A stretch of DNA of 64,000 nt from G965197675 sp965197675 (GCA_965197675.1 OZ240221.1:1116001-1180000); one strand, 5' to 3'. Positions 44,383-53,854 are shown, counted from the first letter of the stretch. Notes: generated by a model from the letters alone, not told the origin. Program-made: numbers and translations.

Positions 44383-45642
44383 ATGCCTACTGATCCATCT
44401 CGATTCAAGCTCATCAAGGCCGGACGCCTCATTGACGCCCGAGGCGACAAGCCCATAGAGAATGGTGCTGTACTAATAGAGAATTCCCAGATACGTCAGG
44501 TCGGCTATGCCAACGAGGTGTCAGCTCCTGAAGGCGTCCCGGTAGAGGAGTTCGACTTTCCTCGAGGAACCGTACTTCCCGGCCTCATCGATGTACATAC
44601 TCACTTCAACTACATGGGTGACGGCACCCACACTGATGACGTAATGGCCATTGATGACGACCTCCTGCTCATCCGTTCTGTGGTCAACGCTCGGACTCAC
44701 CTGGAGTCCGGCGTCACCACCGTCCGAGAGTGTGGAGGAAAACACAGGACCATCACCTCCCTGCGGCACGGGATACGTCAGGGTATAATTCCAGGCCCTA
44801 AGATTCTGGCCTGTGTGCGTCCCATTACCATCACTGGGGGGCACATGTGGCAAATGGGCTCGGAAGCCGACAGCAAAGACGAGGTGATAAAGGCCGTACG
44901 GCAGGTTATTAAAGAGGGTGCCGACTTCATCAAGGTTCCGACCACTGGAGGCAGCACCAAGACCAGCTTCCCCTTCTTTCCATCTCACAACCTTCCCGAA
45001 TTAACGGCTATCGTAGAGGAGGCCCACAAGTTCGGGAAGCAGGTGGCGACCCATTCCCGCGCTACGTCAGGGATCATAAACTCGCTGGACGCAGGCGTCG
45101 ACATGATCATCCACTGCTGGATGCAAGAACCTGATGGCTCCTGGAAGTTTCAGCAGGATGTGGCCGAGCGAATCGTGAAGGAAGACCGAGCCGTCAACCC
45201 CACTATTTACGTGGCCTATTCACGCATACTGTCCATGAGGCAAAAAGCCGAGGAAAGCGGTGGTTCCTCGGGAGTCGACGAATACGGACGTTCGCTAAGT
45301 GATGCTGAAAGAGAGTTCGATTCCCTTTTGGATACCATTCGCCGTTACGTCGAGCTTGGAGCGCGTCTGGCCCCGGGTAGTGATTCTGGCTTCACGTGGT
45401 ACCCCTTCGGCCAGTTTGTCCATGAGCTGGAATACTTCACCCACGTGGGCATGCCTACCATGAAAGCCATCCAGGCGGCAACTCGAGATGCGGCGAAGAC
45501 CATTGGCATATCGTCCATCACTGGAACTCTGGAGCCAAACAAAGCGGCAGACGTTATAGTTGTCAACGGTAATCCCGCAGATAACATCAGCGCCCTGAGC
45601 GACGTCCAAGCCGTGTTCGTAGAAGGAGCAAAGGTGAAATAG
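44383..45642 (+). CDS. Amidohydrolase-family protein (imidazolonepropionase/prolidase-like)
   Basis: This 419-aa metal-dependent hydrolase starts at ATG with GAGGAG upstream. It has the HxH motif in GLIDVHTHFNYMG, a bridging lysine in ADFIKVPTTGG, histidines in QVATHSRAT and MIIHCW, and the final aspartate in LAPGSDSGF. The C-terminal composite domain (LEPNKAADVIVVNGNP) is present. With the M24 protein it may degrade an amide or dipeptide-like compound. Confidence 0.88.
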   Translation: MPTDPSRFKLIKAGRLIDARGDKPIENGAVLIENSQIRQVGYANEVSAPEGVPVEEFDFPRGTVLPGLIDVHTHFNYMGDGTHTDDVMAIDDDLLLIRSVVNARTHLESGVTTVRECGGKHRTITSLRHGIRQGIIPGPKILACVRPITITGGHMWQMGSEADSKDEVIKAVRQVIKEGADFIKVPTTGGSTKTSFPFFPSHNLPELTAIVEEAHKFGKQVATHSRATSGIINSLDAGVDMIIHCWMQEPDGSWKFQQDVAERIVKEDRAVNPTIYVAYSRILSMRQKAEESGGSSGVDEYGRSLSDAEREFDSLLDTIRRYVELGARLAPGSDSGFTWYPFGQFVHELEYFTHVGMPTMKAIQAATRDAAKTIGISSITGTLEPNKAADVIVVNGNPADNISALSDVQAVFVEGAKVK

Positions 45643-45667
45643 CGCCTCTTCTGGAAAGAGGTCTACC

Positions 45668-45841
45668 ATGCCATTCATACATCGAAGGGTTTTCTACGCA
45701 AAGGCTGGTATGGCGGAGCAGATAGTCAACCACTTCCAAGCCGTGGAAAAGATGATGGAGCAGTACGGCTTCAAGATGGAGAGTCGCATCCTGACCGATT
45801 ACATGAGTGGACGGAGTGGCGGTAGAGTGGACGTACGATAG
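45668..45841 (+). pseudogene. Truncated small ORF resembling a NIPSNAP/dimeric alpha-beta protein
   Basis: A 57-codon frame begins at ATG 45668 with AAAGAGG upstream, 25 bp after the amidohydrolase stop. Its start RRVFYAKAGMAEQIVNHFQ and ESRILTDYMSGRSGGRV look like the first half of the roughly 100-residue NIPSNAP/dimeric alpha-beta-barrel proteins often found near such operons. It stops abruptly after VDVR. I read it as the operon's last gene cut by whatever brought in the following foreign DNA, but it could also be a short intact gene. Confidence 0.5.
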
Positions 45842-45868
45842 CCTGGGAAGCATGGAGCAAGCCCAAGG

Positions 45869-46192
45869 ATGACGACAACTGATCTTTCTCCACCATCCCC
45901 TGAACAATTGATAGCATCCGCTAACGGGACATTCGGGACAATCTTGGCCGACCCTCCATGGAGATTCAACAATCGGACTGGAAGAGTCGCACCAGAGTAT
46001 CGTCGCCGTCTTCGGTATCAGTCGCTTCCATTTGACGGGATAGTTCGTTTACCAGTGAACGAACTATCGTTGGAGCAAGGCCATCTCTACCTCTGGGTAC
46101 CGAACGCGCTGCTTAGAGAGGGCCTAGAGGTGATGGAGCATTGGGGATTCGAGTACAAGACTAACCTCGTCTGGCATGGATGGATTGTTTGA
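45869..46192 (+). pseudogene. MT-A70-family adenine methyltransferase, N-terminal fragment
   Basis: This 107-residue frame contains the MT-A70 catalytic motif DPPW (residues 28-31 in ILADPPWRFNN) and the downstream LYLWVPNALLREGLEVMEHWGFEYKTNLVW segment, shown here as LYLWVPNALL and HWGFEYKTNLVW. It ends at TGA just after the WHGW position. The rest of the methyltransferase domain (normally the region with GYWFR and HE) is absent in all frames. A 46-codon frame at 46180-46320 (start MDCLNAIRNRLS, end WERLRGQSA) overlaps the end and may be the tail of another gene. The pair looks like debris of a phage or restriction-modification region. Confidence 0.65.
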
Positions 46193-46320
46193 ATGCCATC
46201 CGAAACCGGTTGTCTCACTCGGGTCGGCGACACGTAACGGATGAAGAGGTTAGATTCCTCGAAAATATATGGACCCATGTTGGCGACGAGTGGGAGCGTC
46301 TGCGCGGTCAGTCTGCGTAG

Positions 46321-47674
46321 CCTGGGTCTATGGAATCAGCCTCGCCTTTCTGAAGCGAGATAGAGCCCTCGCTGATCTTTTGCAGGCGGTAGTACTCGAG
46401 CTGGACATCTCATCCCCGCTGGCTACTTGACCCTACCTCCCCTCCCCACACTATCTAGGGTGTCCACGCTGATCCAAGCTCTTCGGCTACCCCCTCCTTA
46501 GACCCTAGTCCAATTTGTGCATGCCTCAAACGTGATCAGGCGGCGCCCTTGTCTAGCCCTGTGAAGAGAATCTCTAAGCTCTATCTCTGAGGGCTGCTTC
46601 ATCTAGATTGCGCTGAGTCATGTTCTCCTCCAGCTTAGGGATGGCTAGCGTGTATTCTTGAAAGCAAAGAAATGGCTTGCCAAGAGAGACCGTAAACAAA
46701 ACTTTCGAGTTGGTGGTGGATCTATAAGTTTAGGAATGGGCTGTTCCCTAGTCAACGTTGCTGTTAATGTCCAAGGTATAGGCTCACCCCATTAATCTTG
46801 CTCAGAATAGTACCCTTATAGCAAAAGTCGCGCCTGAGTTCGAATCCGAACCGATGGATCATGTGTCTTTGGCCGCGAAGAGAATGTGGTTCAGCACTAG
46901 TGCCGGTGCGGTAGATGGCTCCCGCCGGGAGCCCCTGTGGCCTCTACTCAACATCCTGGTTGCCCAGGGTGCCCACAGCAGAGCCTCCCGCGGCGAATTC
47001 TAAGCAGCAGATTCCGGAGCACCAACCACACACGAACGTACCATGGCCCAGGGGCCATCCAGATGATTCTCAGGAATCTCCGTATTGCTGTGATCATGTC
47101 GAACAGTATATCAGATGCTATGGAGACATTGACCGACGCCCCCTTGCCTAGGGGCATGCCGGACAACGCAGGCCTGTAGACCATCTGGAATGAAAGTTAG
47201 CAACCTTACCTCACGGGGTATCGGCAGGTGTTCGAGCGGCTCTCCTCGATCTAGATTGGACCCGCTGAACATGCGATCGTGCCGATTAAGATCGGGGAGT
47301 GAAACGCCGTTCGTAGAATCACGTCCCAAGTTCTTGAAGTGGTGATGACAGCCTGTTAAGAAACATGTGAGAGTTGAAGTCCAGACACTCTTCCAGCTTT
47401 CACGCCATAATCTCCCGATGGGCTGGAGTATTAACTTAAACCTTAACGTAAAGGTTCATGAGCTTGTCCAGCTTGGGGGGCCTAAGCATACCATACTGCA
47501 ACTTTTCACTGGGATGTCGCCTTGTGAGTCGTGGCCTTGAGTGAATCATGCAAGAAGTCGGCATCCGTCGTCCGCGCAAGAATGACTCGCAAGCTGCCAT
47601 ATTGGCGTCGGAGCCTTACCGTACCGTGGATCAAAGAGCGGGTGCAGCGAGAGATAAGGGTTGTCCGGACAGGC
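46321..47674. other. Intergenic stretch with no supportable gene
   Basis: About 1.35 kb without a convincing reading frame, rRNA or tRNA on either strand. It has small AT-rich islands (for example 46680-46830) and one MerR-operator-like dyad at 47439-47456. Short frames here lack ribosome-binding sites and family features. It is consistent with decayed accessory DNA. Confidence 0.5.
47439..47456 (-). promoter_or_regulatory. MerR-operator-like dyad
   Basis: AACCTT and AAGGTT flank six bases (AACGTA), a perfect interrupted palindrome. On the minus strand TGAACC and TAATAC would be separated by 19 bases across the dyad, the long spacer typical of MerR-type promoters. No MerR gene or intact target gene is adjacent, so it may be a relic. 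Confidence 0.3.
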
Positions 47675-48811
47675 TCAACTCAGAGTTGCGAGAACTCCCC
47701 TCAGCGCCTCTCCGAACTCACGCTTCTGCCAACTCCGGACCTCAGGACTAACGAGTTCGGAGTGCAGGCTATCGGGGCACCGAGCCAGGCGTTCTAGACT
47801 CACAGCCGGCCACAGTAGACCTGGGTCCAATCGCAGCTTCCTGCCTAACTCGCTGCGCCACGTCTTGAGACTCCGAATGCGAGTCCTGACACTCTCTCGC
47901 TTCGCTGGACTCCATGTCTCTTCACTCCGCGTCCGCTTCGGCCAAGTCACGGGGCGAGACCTGAGCCCCTCGTCGATTGCGGCTTTCAGACCTCTGTTGG
48001 CAGGCGGACGGCCGAACCGGCCTAGCCCTTTGACGGTCGAGAGATCGGCGGCGGGCTCGGACGACAGCTTGACCAGCACGGAATCCGGTATCACCTTGAA
48101 GAACGGACGGTCGAGACGGCTGGCCTGTCGTTCGCGAAATTGGAACAGAGAGCGCAGGACGGCCAAGCCCCTCCCGTCCAGATCGCGGCTACCTTTGATC
48201 GAAAGGAAGGCCAACTCGCGGTCGGGAGGAGTATGCCGCACGTTCTCCAGACGTGCGAACTCCTCTTTTGCCCATGCGAACCGCGATAGCTTCTTTAGCC
48301 GCTCCGATAGTGCTTCGCGGACCTGCAGAAGGTGTAGAACGTCGTCCGCTGCGTACCTCAGCGCTTCAGGGCTTAGGGGCCGCATCGTCCAGTCTGACCG
48401 CTGGAGTTTCTTGTGCTTGGCCAACTTCACCCCCGCCTGCTCCTCCACCACAGACTGCAAGCCCAGATGCTCGGAGCCAACGAAGGCGGCGGCAATGCCG
48501 GTGTCGAACAAATTGTTTACCCGGAATCCCCAGTCTCTGTCGAGGCTACGGAGGTCATAGTCGGCGGCATGGAAGACCTTCTCCACCGATCCGTCACCAA
48601 GAAGGTCACCAAGCGGTCGGACATCGTCGATCGCTAGCGGATCGACGATGAAGGCGGTCTCGGCTACTGCGAGCTGCACGAGACAGACGCGCTCGTGATA
48701 CCTGAAGAACCCGTTCGACTCGATGTCGACTGCGACTCGCGGCGCCTTCGATATACGATCGACGACTTCGGCTAGGTGTGATTCAACGCTTATCAGCTCG
48801 GTCTGGCTCAT
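47675..48811 (-). CDS. rnd: Ribonuclease D
   Basis: This 378-aa 3'-5' exoribonuclease has the DEDDy motifs: VAVDIESNGFF (Exo I), HAADYDLRSL (Exo II) and YAADDVLHLL (Exo III with tyrosine). An HRDC-like region follows (RERQASRLDRPFFKVIPD) and then a long basic C-terminus. It is thought to trim tRNA and other RNA 3' ends. There is no Shine-Dalgarno before the ATG. The gene is GC-rich compared with the core genes and lies within the putative island. Confidence 0.9.
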   Translation of the reverse strand: MSQTELISVESHLAEVVDRISKAPRVAVDIESNGFFRYHERVCLVQLAVAETAFIVDPLAIDDVRPLGDLLGDGSVEKVFHAADYDLRSLDRDWGFRVNNLFDTGIAAAFVGSEHLGLQSVVEEQAGVKLAKHKKLQRSDWTMRPLSPEALRYAADDVLHLLQVREALSERLKKLSRFAWAKEEFARLENVRHTPPDRELAFLSIKGSRDLDGRGLAVLRSLFQFRERQASRLDRPFFKVIPDSVLVKLSSEPAADLSTVKGLGRFGRPPANRGLKAAIDEGLRSRPVTWPKRTRSEETWSPAKRESVRTRIRSLKTWRSELGRKLRLDPGLLWPAVSLERLARCPDSLHSELVSPEVRSWQKREFGEALRGVLATLS

Positions 48812-48943
48812 CTTGTAAGTGGTTGCTTAGTCATAGTAACCGGTTTCGTAGCCTCGGTCTAAGGGAGTTGGTGGGCGTGAACCGGAACATCCGCCCACCG
48901 TTCCACAGCCCCGGACCCCCGGCAGTCCAGCGAGTTGAAAGGA

Positions 48944-50185
48944 CTAGGGAGTGGGAGCGGGTCCCAGCACGCGGTAGCCCAGATTCTCCTCGGTCCGCTC
49001 TACGGTGGGCAGGACCTCGACAACGACGTTGGACAGTCCGACCACGTCGCCGTTTTCGTCTAAGCTGTAGTTGTCGCCGATGGCCCCGCTCCAGGTAAGG
49101 CCATACAGACAGTCTCGGAAACCGTCGGCGTCCTGGTCGTCGTTGGTCTGCCTCAGGCACTCGGCGGCGATGTAGACGTCGTCGTAAGCAGAACCCTGGA
49201 ACCAGGGCAATGAGGCCACGACGCCGTACCGGGCTTTGAAGTTGGCGAGGAACTCCTTGCCCAAGGCGCTGGTCAGGTCGGGGTTGGGGACAATTGCCTT
49301 CAGGCCGGTGGCGGCGTCCCCGGCGATGCTGAGGGCATCAGGAGCCGTGGGAACGATCTCGGAGTAGACTGGCCCGTCATACCCCAGCTCTCGGGTCTGC
49401 TTGACGATGGTACCGCCGGAGGCCTCCCCCTGGGCTGCCAGGAGCAGTGCATCGGGGTTCTTGTCGAACAGTTTGGTCAGCTGGCTGCGGAAATCGATAA
49501 TGTCAGAGGCGTAGCTTTCCGCGGCTACCACGGAGCCGCCCAGCTTCTCGAACTGCTCTACGGCGGAGCGGCGGGCACCCTCGGCGTAGTCGGTGGCCTC
49601 AGCGATGGTGGCGATATTCCGTACGCCGTCGACCCAGAGAGTATTGCCGATGTCGACGCCAAGCCGTAGGTCGTTGATGGCTGTGCGGAATATGTAGTCG
49701 CCGGCGAGGGCGATGTCAGGGCTGGTGGCGGATGCGGAAAGAAGGACCACACCGTCTTTTTCGGCCAGAGGCGCTGCACCGAGCATCGAACCGCTGCAGG
49801 TGGTGCCCAGGATGATCTTGACGCCATCCACGTCGGTCAGCTTGTTGTAGGCAGTGATGGCATCCTGGGCAGCGCACTTGGAGTCCTCTACGATGAGCTT
49901 CAACTGCCGGCCGTTGATGCCGCCAGCCGCATTGATCTCCTCTACAGCCAGGAGCTTGGCCTGGTGCAGGGGGTTGCCGTATGATTCGGCGACACCGGTG
50001 AGAGCGTCCATCGCGCCAATCACGAAAGGCTCCTTCGATGGTGTCGGAGTGGTCTCAGCCGTGGCCGTCGCAGTGGTGTCCATAGGCGCTGCCACAGGGG
50101 TTGACGTTGGGTCTGTGCCGCAGGCTAGAACCAGACACACCGGCAGACAAAGAAAGACGATTGTTTTCCAGGATATGGCTCGCAA
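48944..50185 (-). CDS. Branched-chain amino acid-type ABC transporter substrate-binding lipoprotein
   Basis: This 413-aa protein starts at TTG with GAGG upstream. It has a lipoprotein signal with lipobox LVLAC near residue 22 and a Thr-rich linker. The Peripla_BP_6 fold is recognisable from FVIGAMDALTGVAESYGNP, the NAAGGINGRQLKLIVED segment and LLSASATSPDIA. It would capture an amide or amino acid outside the membrane, but no permease or ATPase genes are in the window. It neighbours a broken binding-protein gene on the other strand. Confidence 0.9.
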   Translation of the reverse strand: MRAISWKTIVFLCLPVCLVLACGTDPTSTPVAAPMDTTATATAETTPTPSKEPFVIGAMDALTGVAESYGNPLHQAKLLAVEEINAAGGINGRQLKLIVEDSKCAAQDAITAYNKLTDVDGVKIILGTTCSGSMLGAAPLAEKDGVVLLSASATSPDIALAGDYIFRTAINDLRLGVDIGNTLWVDGVRNIATIAEATDYAEGARRSAVEQFEKLGGSVVAAESYASDIIDFRSQLTKLFDKNPDALLLAAQGEASGGTIVKQTRELGYDGPVYSEIVPTAPDALSIAGDAATGLKAIVPNPDLTSALGKEFLANFKARYGVVASLPWFQGSAYDDVYIAAECLRQTNDDQDADGFRDCLYGLTWSGAIGDNYSLDENGDVVGLSNVVVEVLPTVERTEENLGYRVLGPAPTP

Positions 50186-50471
50186 CTTACTATCCTCAGT
50201 AGACGAAATTTAGCTCGAGGCTTCCCCACAGGAAGCGTATTCAGGTTCAGTAGAGCAGCCCAAAAGAGATGAGCTTATCTTAAGTGGTCTTCCGATGTCG
50301 GTCAATCTCTGCTATCTCCAACAGGTCACGCGAGACGCTGGAAGAGGGAGATGCGCGGCAGACTCGAAGCTGTGGCCGTGGCGAAAGTGGAAACCCTTCG
50401 GGGTCGCTGTCAGCGTAACGGGCAGGTATGCCGAGGAAGGTGAGCACACCCGACAGGGCTATGGCATTTAG

Positions 50472-50789
50472 AAGGACTGGGTCAACAACGAATACGGCGG
50501 CATCAAGGTAGGCGACGACCGTAGCGACCCGGACACGACCGCCGCGCTCGTCGAGCAACTCATCGACGAGGGCGAGATCGACTTCCTGTTGCGGCCGTAC
50601 ATCTCCACGCTCATCCATCGGGCCATCGAGGTTGCCGAGGCGCGAGGTGCTATCATGGTCGAGGGCAGCAGAGCGTCCGAAACGCTCTTCCGTCAACTCG
50701 AGGACTGTGGCACAGCGGTGGCCGGCAGATTGCCAAGTCTACCATTGTTGGCTACTTTTCTGGTGGTATGCTTTGATGTCCGAGACTGA
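50472..50789 (+). pseudogene. Fragment of a second substrate-binding protein
   Basis: Directly after an in-frame TAG at 50469-50471, the plus strand encodes KDWVNNEYGGIKVGD and DRSDPDTTAALVEQLIDEGE, then FLLRPYISTLIHRAIEVAEA, which is a Peripla_BP_6 segment. About ten residues normally found between IKVGD and DRSDP are missing. The 3' end drifts into unrelated sequence (ending CFDVRD). Signal peptide and C-terminal domain are absent. It is a decayed gene, distinct from the intact one at 48944-50185. Confidence 0.7.
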
Positions 50790-50822
50790 ACGACATATGC
50801 GGCGCAGATGTAGAATAAGCTA

Positions 50823-53279
50823 ATGAGGCATCTAGCGCCTGCACTCTTGGCTCTTGTGCTAGTGCTTGTAGCCTGCGCGTCCACTACGCCGTCACCGACT
50901 TCCACGACTCCGCTCACACCTACGTCCACTCCCACGCCGTCACCGACTTCCACGACTCCGCTCACACCTACGTCCACTCCAACGCCAACGCCGCAACCCA
51001 CTCTCACGGATGAGCAGGTCGCGGCGGCGCATCTGTCGCAGACCATTCCCTGGCTCGGCAGTCCTCCGGATGCCCTGCACTGGCGGGCCGCGGAGTCCGT
51101 CATCGGCCTGTGGATTCACGATGCCAAGCTCGGCGACAGCGTCGCGCGGATGAAGTGGGTCGTTGACGGACTGACTGATGATGAAGCCGGGACATTGGCA
51201 TCCCTTTGGAGACTGGCAACGGACGAACCCAAGCTCACGGCGCTCCTGCTTCAACTGCCCTGGGTCGTCGACGCGCCGGGAAGCGTTGAGTAGGACCTGT
51301 TCAGGTTTCTGGTGGCGATAGGGCTGGACAGTCCCGAACTGGGGCTCCTACTGGCGACTCACCCGTTGCTTGCCGACGATGTAACCTTTGAGAAGTGGGA
51401 GGTGGTGCAGCTTCTTGTTGAGACAGGCTTCAGCGACCTCGATTGGGCCAAGCGTTTGGCAGCCACGGATTGGGTGTCGGACGGCATAGAGGAGCACGAG
51501 CTCCGCCTTTTTTCCGCAGTGGTATCGACGGCAGACTCTCCAACGTCACCCTCTGAGTTTCTGCTGGGCATCCCCTCGCTTACCGACCACCTAACCGGGG
51601 ACCTGCGTGCGCACGTGACGAGGGCCTTGACCGGCCTTGCTCTGGACGGCCAGGAGCACCTGGAGCAGGTAACGGCTCAGCAGTGGTTCGACAACGGTCT
51701 GGAGGAGGAAGAGGCGGTCCTGGTCGTCATCCTGGAGCGAGCGGCCCGGGACAGCCCTGCGCTCTTCCGCGACCTGCTGGCTGCTCACTTCAGCGAGACC
51801 AGGACAGTCGAGCTGCCGCTTACGGGCCTGATCAGGCTGTGGGTCGTGCAGAACACCCCCATACATGATGGGGAGGACCTCCTTCAGACGATGGAAGACA
51901 CCGTCCGGTACCTGGAGGAGCTGGTGCCGGAGCCCTTCCCCACCAACGACATTATCCTCTCGGTTGTGGACCCAAGTGAAGAGATCTATGGCGTACGCGG
52001 GGAGTGGCTGAACACCCACATGCGGCTCCTCAGAAACCCGCGATCGGGTACGGTGGCAGCGATTCCCCACGAAACGGGCCACTTCATCTTCAAAGGACTC
52101 AGGTGGTATAGCGAGGGCGCATCCGAGTTGGTGCAGGCGTACGTGAATCACCGGACGGGCGTGCAAACCCTGGACCAACGCAGAGAGCAGTTGGCGATGG
52201 GTGACAGGTGTGCCCGCTATGCGAACATACGGCACTGGGCCCACGAAACGGAGGAGCTGGGACCCACGCCGGGCGACCTCTGTCCCTATGTCCTGGGTGA
52301 GCATCTGCTGCTCAACTTGTGGAGGCTGATTGGCCAGGATGGCGTGTCCGCGGCCTTGAGAGAGCTGTACGTCATCAACCGTGAAAGGCGGGAGCTGATA
52401 ACAGAAGAGATGGTCTTCAATGTCTTCCTGAGCTATGTCCCTGCCGGGAAACAGGAGGATTTCCGAGACCTGTACGGCCGGCTGCACGGCGGCTCGTTCG
52501 CCTTTCAGGACACCAACTTTGACGATGACCACGGCGACAAGGCGGCGGACGCCAGCATCGCCGTGGCGGGTCAGAGCCTCACAGGTGAGCTTGACTACCT
52601 GTTCGACTTCGACTACTTCAGATTCCAGGCCCAGGAGGGCCAGAGGTACCGGATTATCGTGCAGCATCCCTCGCTCCCTTCCCATTGGATGACTATCTAC
52701 GCGCCTGACGGCGTGACGCAGGAGATTTACAGGTGGGAATCCAGGAGCGCGACGCCTTCCGGCTCGGAGATCCTGTGGAGTACGCCCACGGCTGGGATGC
52801 ACTATGTTGCCGTTCGTAACTTTGGGGGCCTCTCGGGGACCTATACCCTTACCATTGCCCCCATTGAGGATGCCCCGGACGACCACGGCGACACCCCTGA
52901 CTCCGCCACCTCCTTGACTCTGGGGCAGACGGTCAACGGGACCATAGACGACTTCGACCTGGACTACTTCCGATTCCAGGCCGAGCAGGGTCAATGGTTC
53001 CACGTGGAGGTATTGGGCGAGACGCTGGAGATTCTAGGCGTTGGATTATACGAGGCGGACGGGGCTACTCCGGCCGATATGCGCCGGGAGGATGTAGAAG
53101 CCATAGAAAGCGGCGGCGGTACGTTTGTCGACATTCGCGATCTGAAAAACGCAGCATGGTCGCCGGGCGCCGCGTTCGACTGGATCGCGCCTCGCGCGGG
53201 CGGGTTCTTCCTGACGGTAAGCGGCGCCCAAGGGAAGGTCGGCGCCTACACCGTCACCATCACTATGCTTGAACGTTGA
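50823..53279 (+). pseudogene. Metallopeptidase lipoprotein split by an in-frame amber codon
   Basis: The frame at 50823-51293 (156 aa, lipobox LVAC, Thr/Pro repeats) and the one at 51312-53279 (655 aa) are in the same reading frame. They are separated only by TAG at 51291-51293, and the bases after it encode DLFRFLVAIGLDSPEL without a break. Together they make about 818 aa. The parts are a signal and linker, a helical repeat region (WVVDGLTDDEAGTL, WVSDGIEEHELRLF, WFDNGLEEEEAVLV), a gluzincin-like catalytic site IPHETGHFIFKG with WYSEGASELV downstream, and two PPC-like beta domains starting DDHGD. It is either a nonsense-mutated gene or a readthrough gene. The second half alone would need a GTG at 51312 and lack a signal peptide. 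Confidence 0.75.
50886..50981 (+). repeat. 48-bp tandem duplication in the lipoprotein linker
   Basis: Two adjacent 48-bp units (50886-50933 and 50934-50981) are nearly identical, differing at the last bases. They duplicate 16 residues of the Thr/Pro/Ser linker after the lipobox. Confidence 0.85.
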
Positions 53280-53705
53280 CGCCTCCTCTCAGCGGCGTAA
53301 CCCTGCTTGCGGCGGTCACCGTGGCAGGATAAGGTCGAGGTGACGTTTCTCCATCCGACAGCCTGCCACCGGCACACCGTGCAGAACTCCTGCACGATGA
53401 TGACTTCAGCATCGTGAGCAGGTATCAAGCGGAATGCCGGGGTGAACTCTAGTATGGCCTCGCATTCCACTGACACCTCGCAACGCAGCTTACTCTCGAC
53501 GAACACCAGACCGGCGTCGGCGATGAGCCCCCCTGATCTCGATGCGGGATGGAATGTGGATGAAGGTAGGGTCGCGAGAGCCGATTACTATCCTGTCACC
53601 GAATCCGATGAGGCATGGGGCCTGCTCCCCCCGATCCCACTTGTCCCTTTCCTCTAGCCAAAACTCAACGAGGTCGAGTGAATCCCTGTCGCGCGTCGAA
53701 AATGT
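53246..53705 (-). pseudogene. Frameshifted, 5'-truncated ORF beside the tRNA
   Basis: On the minus strand, the frame from 53705 reads SLDLVEFWLEERDKWDRGEQ and then FIHIPSRIEIRG, at which point a run of six G occurs. Removing one G continues smoothly into LIADAGLVFVESKLRCEVSV and on to the stop at 53246. No start codon exists between the tRNA and this frame, so its 5' end is missing. The C-terminal part is Cys-containing (CTVCRW), but the family is not recognised. The 3' end overlaps the metallopeptidase gene on the opposite strand. Confidence 0.5.
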
Positions 53706-53709
53706 GAAG

Positions 53710-53783
53710 TGGCTGGGGAACCAGGATTCGAACCTGGGCTTACGGATCCAGAGTCCGCTGTCCTACCGCTAGACGATTCCCCA
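53710..53783 (-). tRNA. tRNA-Gln (CTG anticodon)
   Basis: The minus strand folds as a cloverleaf. The acceptor stem TGGGGAA pairs with TTCCCCA, the D-arm contains TAGCGGTAGGA, and the anticodon loop is CTCTGGA with anticodon CTG. The T-arm is CCAGG-TTCGAAT-CCTGG, discriminator G is followed by an encoded CCA. The sequence strongly resembles bacterial glutamine tRNAs. Its 3' end faces the accessory region, a usual site for integrase-mediated insertion. Confidence 0.95.
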
Positions 53784-53854
53784 GCGCCATCTCATTTTAC
53801 CAGATGTCCATGCCTTCACAACCCAGCCCTCCTCCCAAATCCCCCCGCCTCACC

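Noticed and set aside
46828..46850. GTTCGAATCC, a T-loop-like sequence that might be an attachment-site copy of the tRNA
   Set aside because: Only the generic ten-base T-loop matches and it is inverted relative to tRNA-Gln; TTCGAA is palindromic, so the match is weak.
51591..53003. Long minus-strand frame (470 codons) opposite the metallopeptidase
   Set aside because: The plus strand has clear active-site and domain motifs; the antisense frame has none and reflects high GC.
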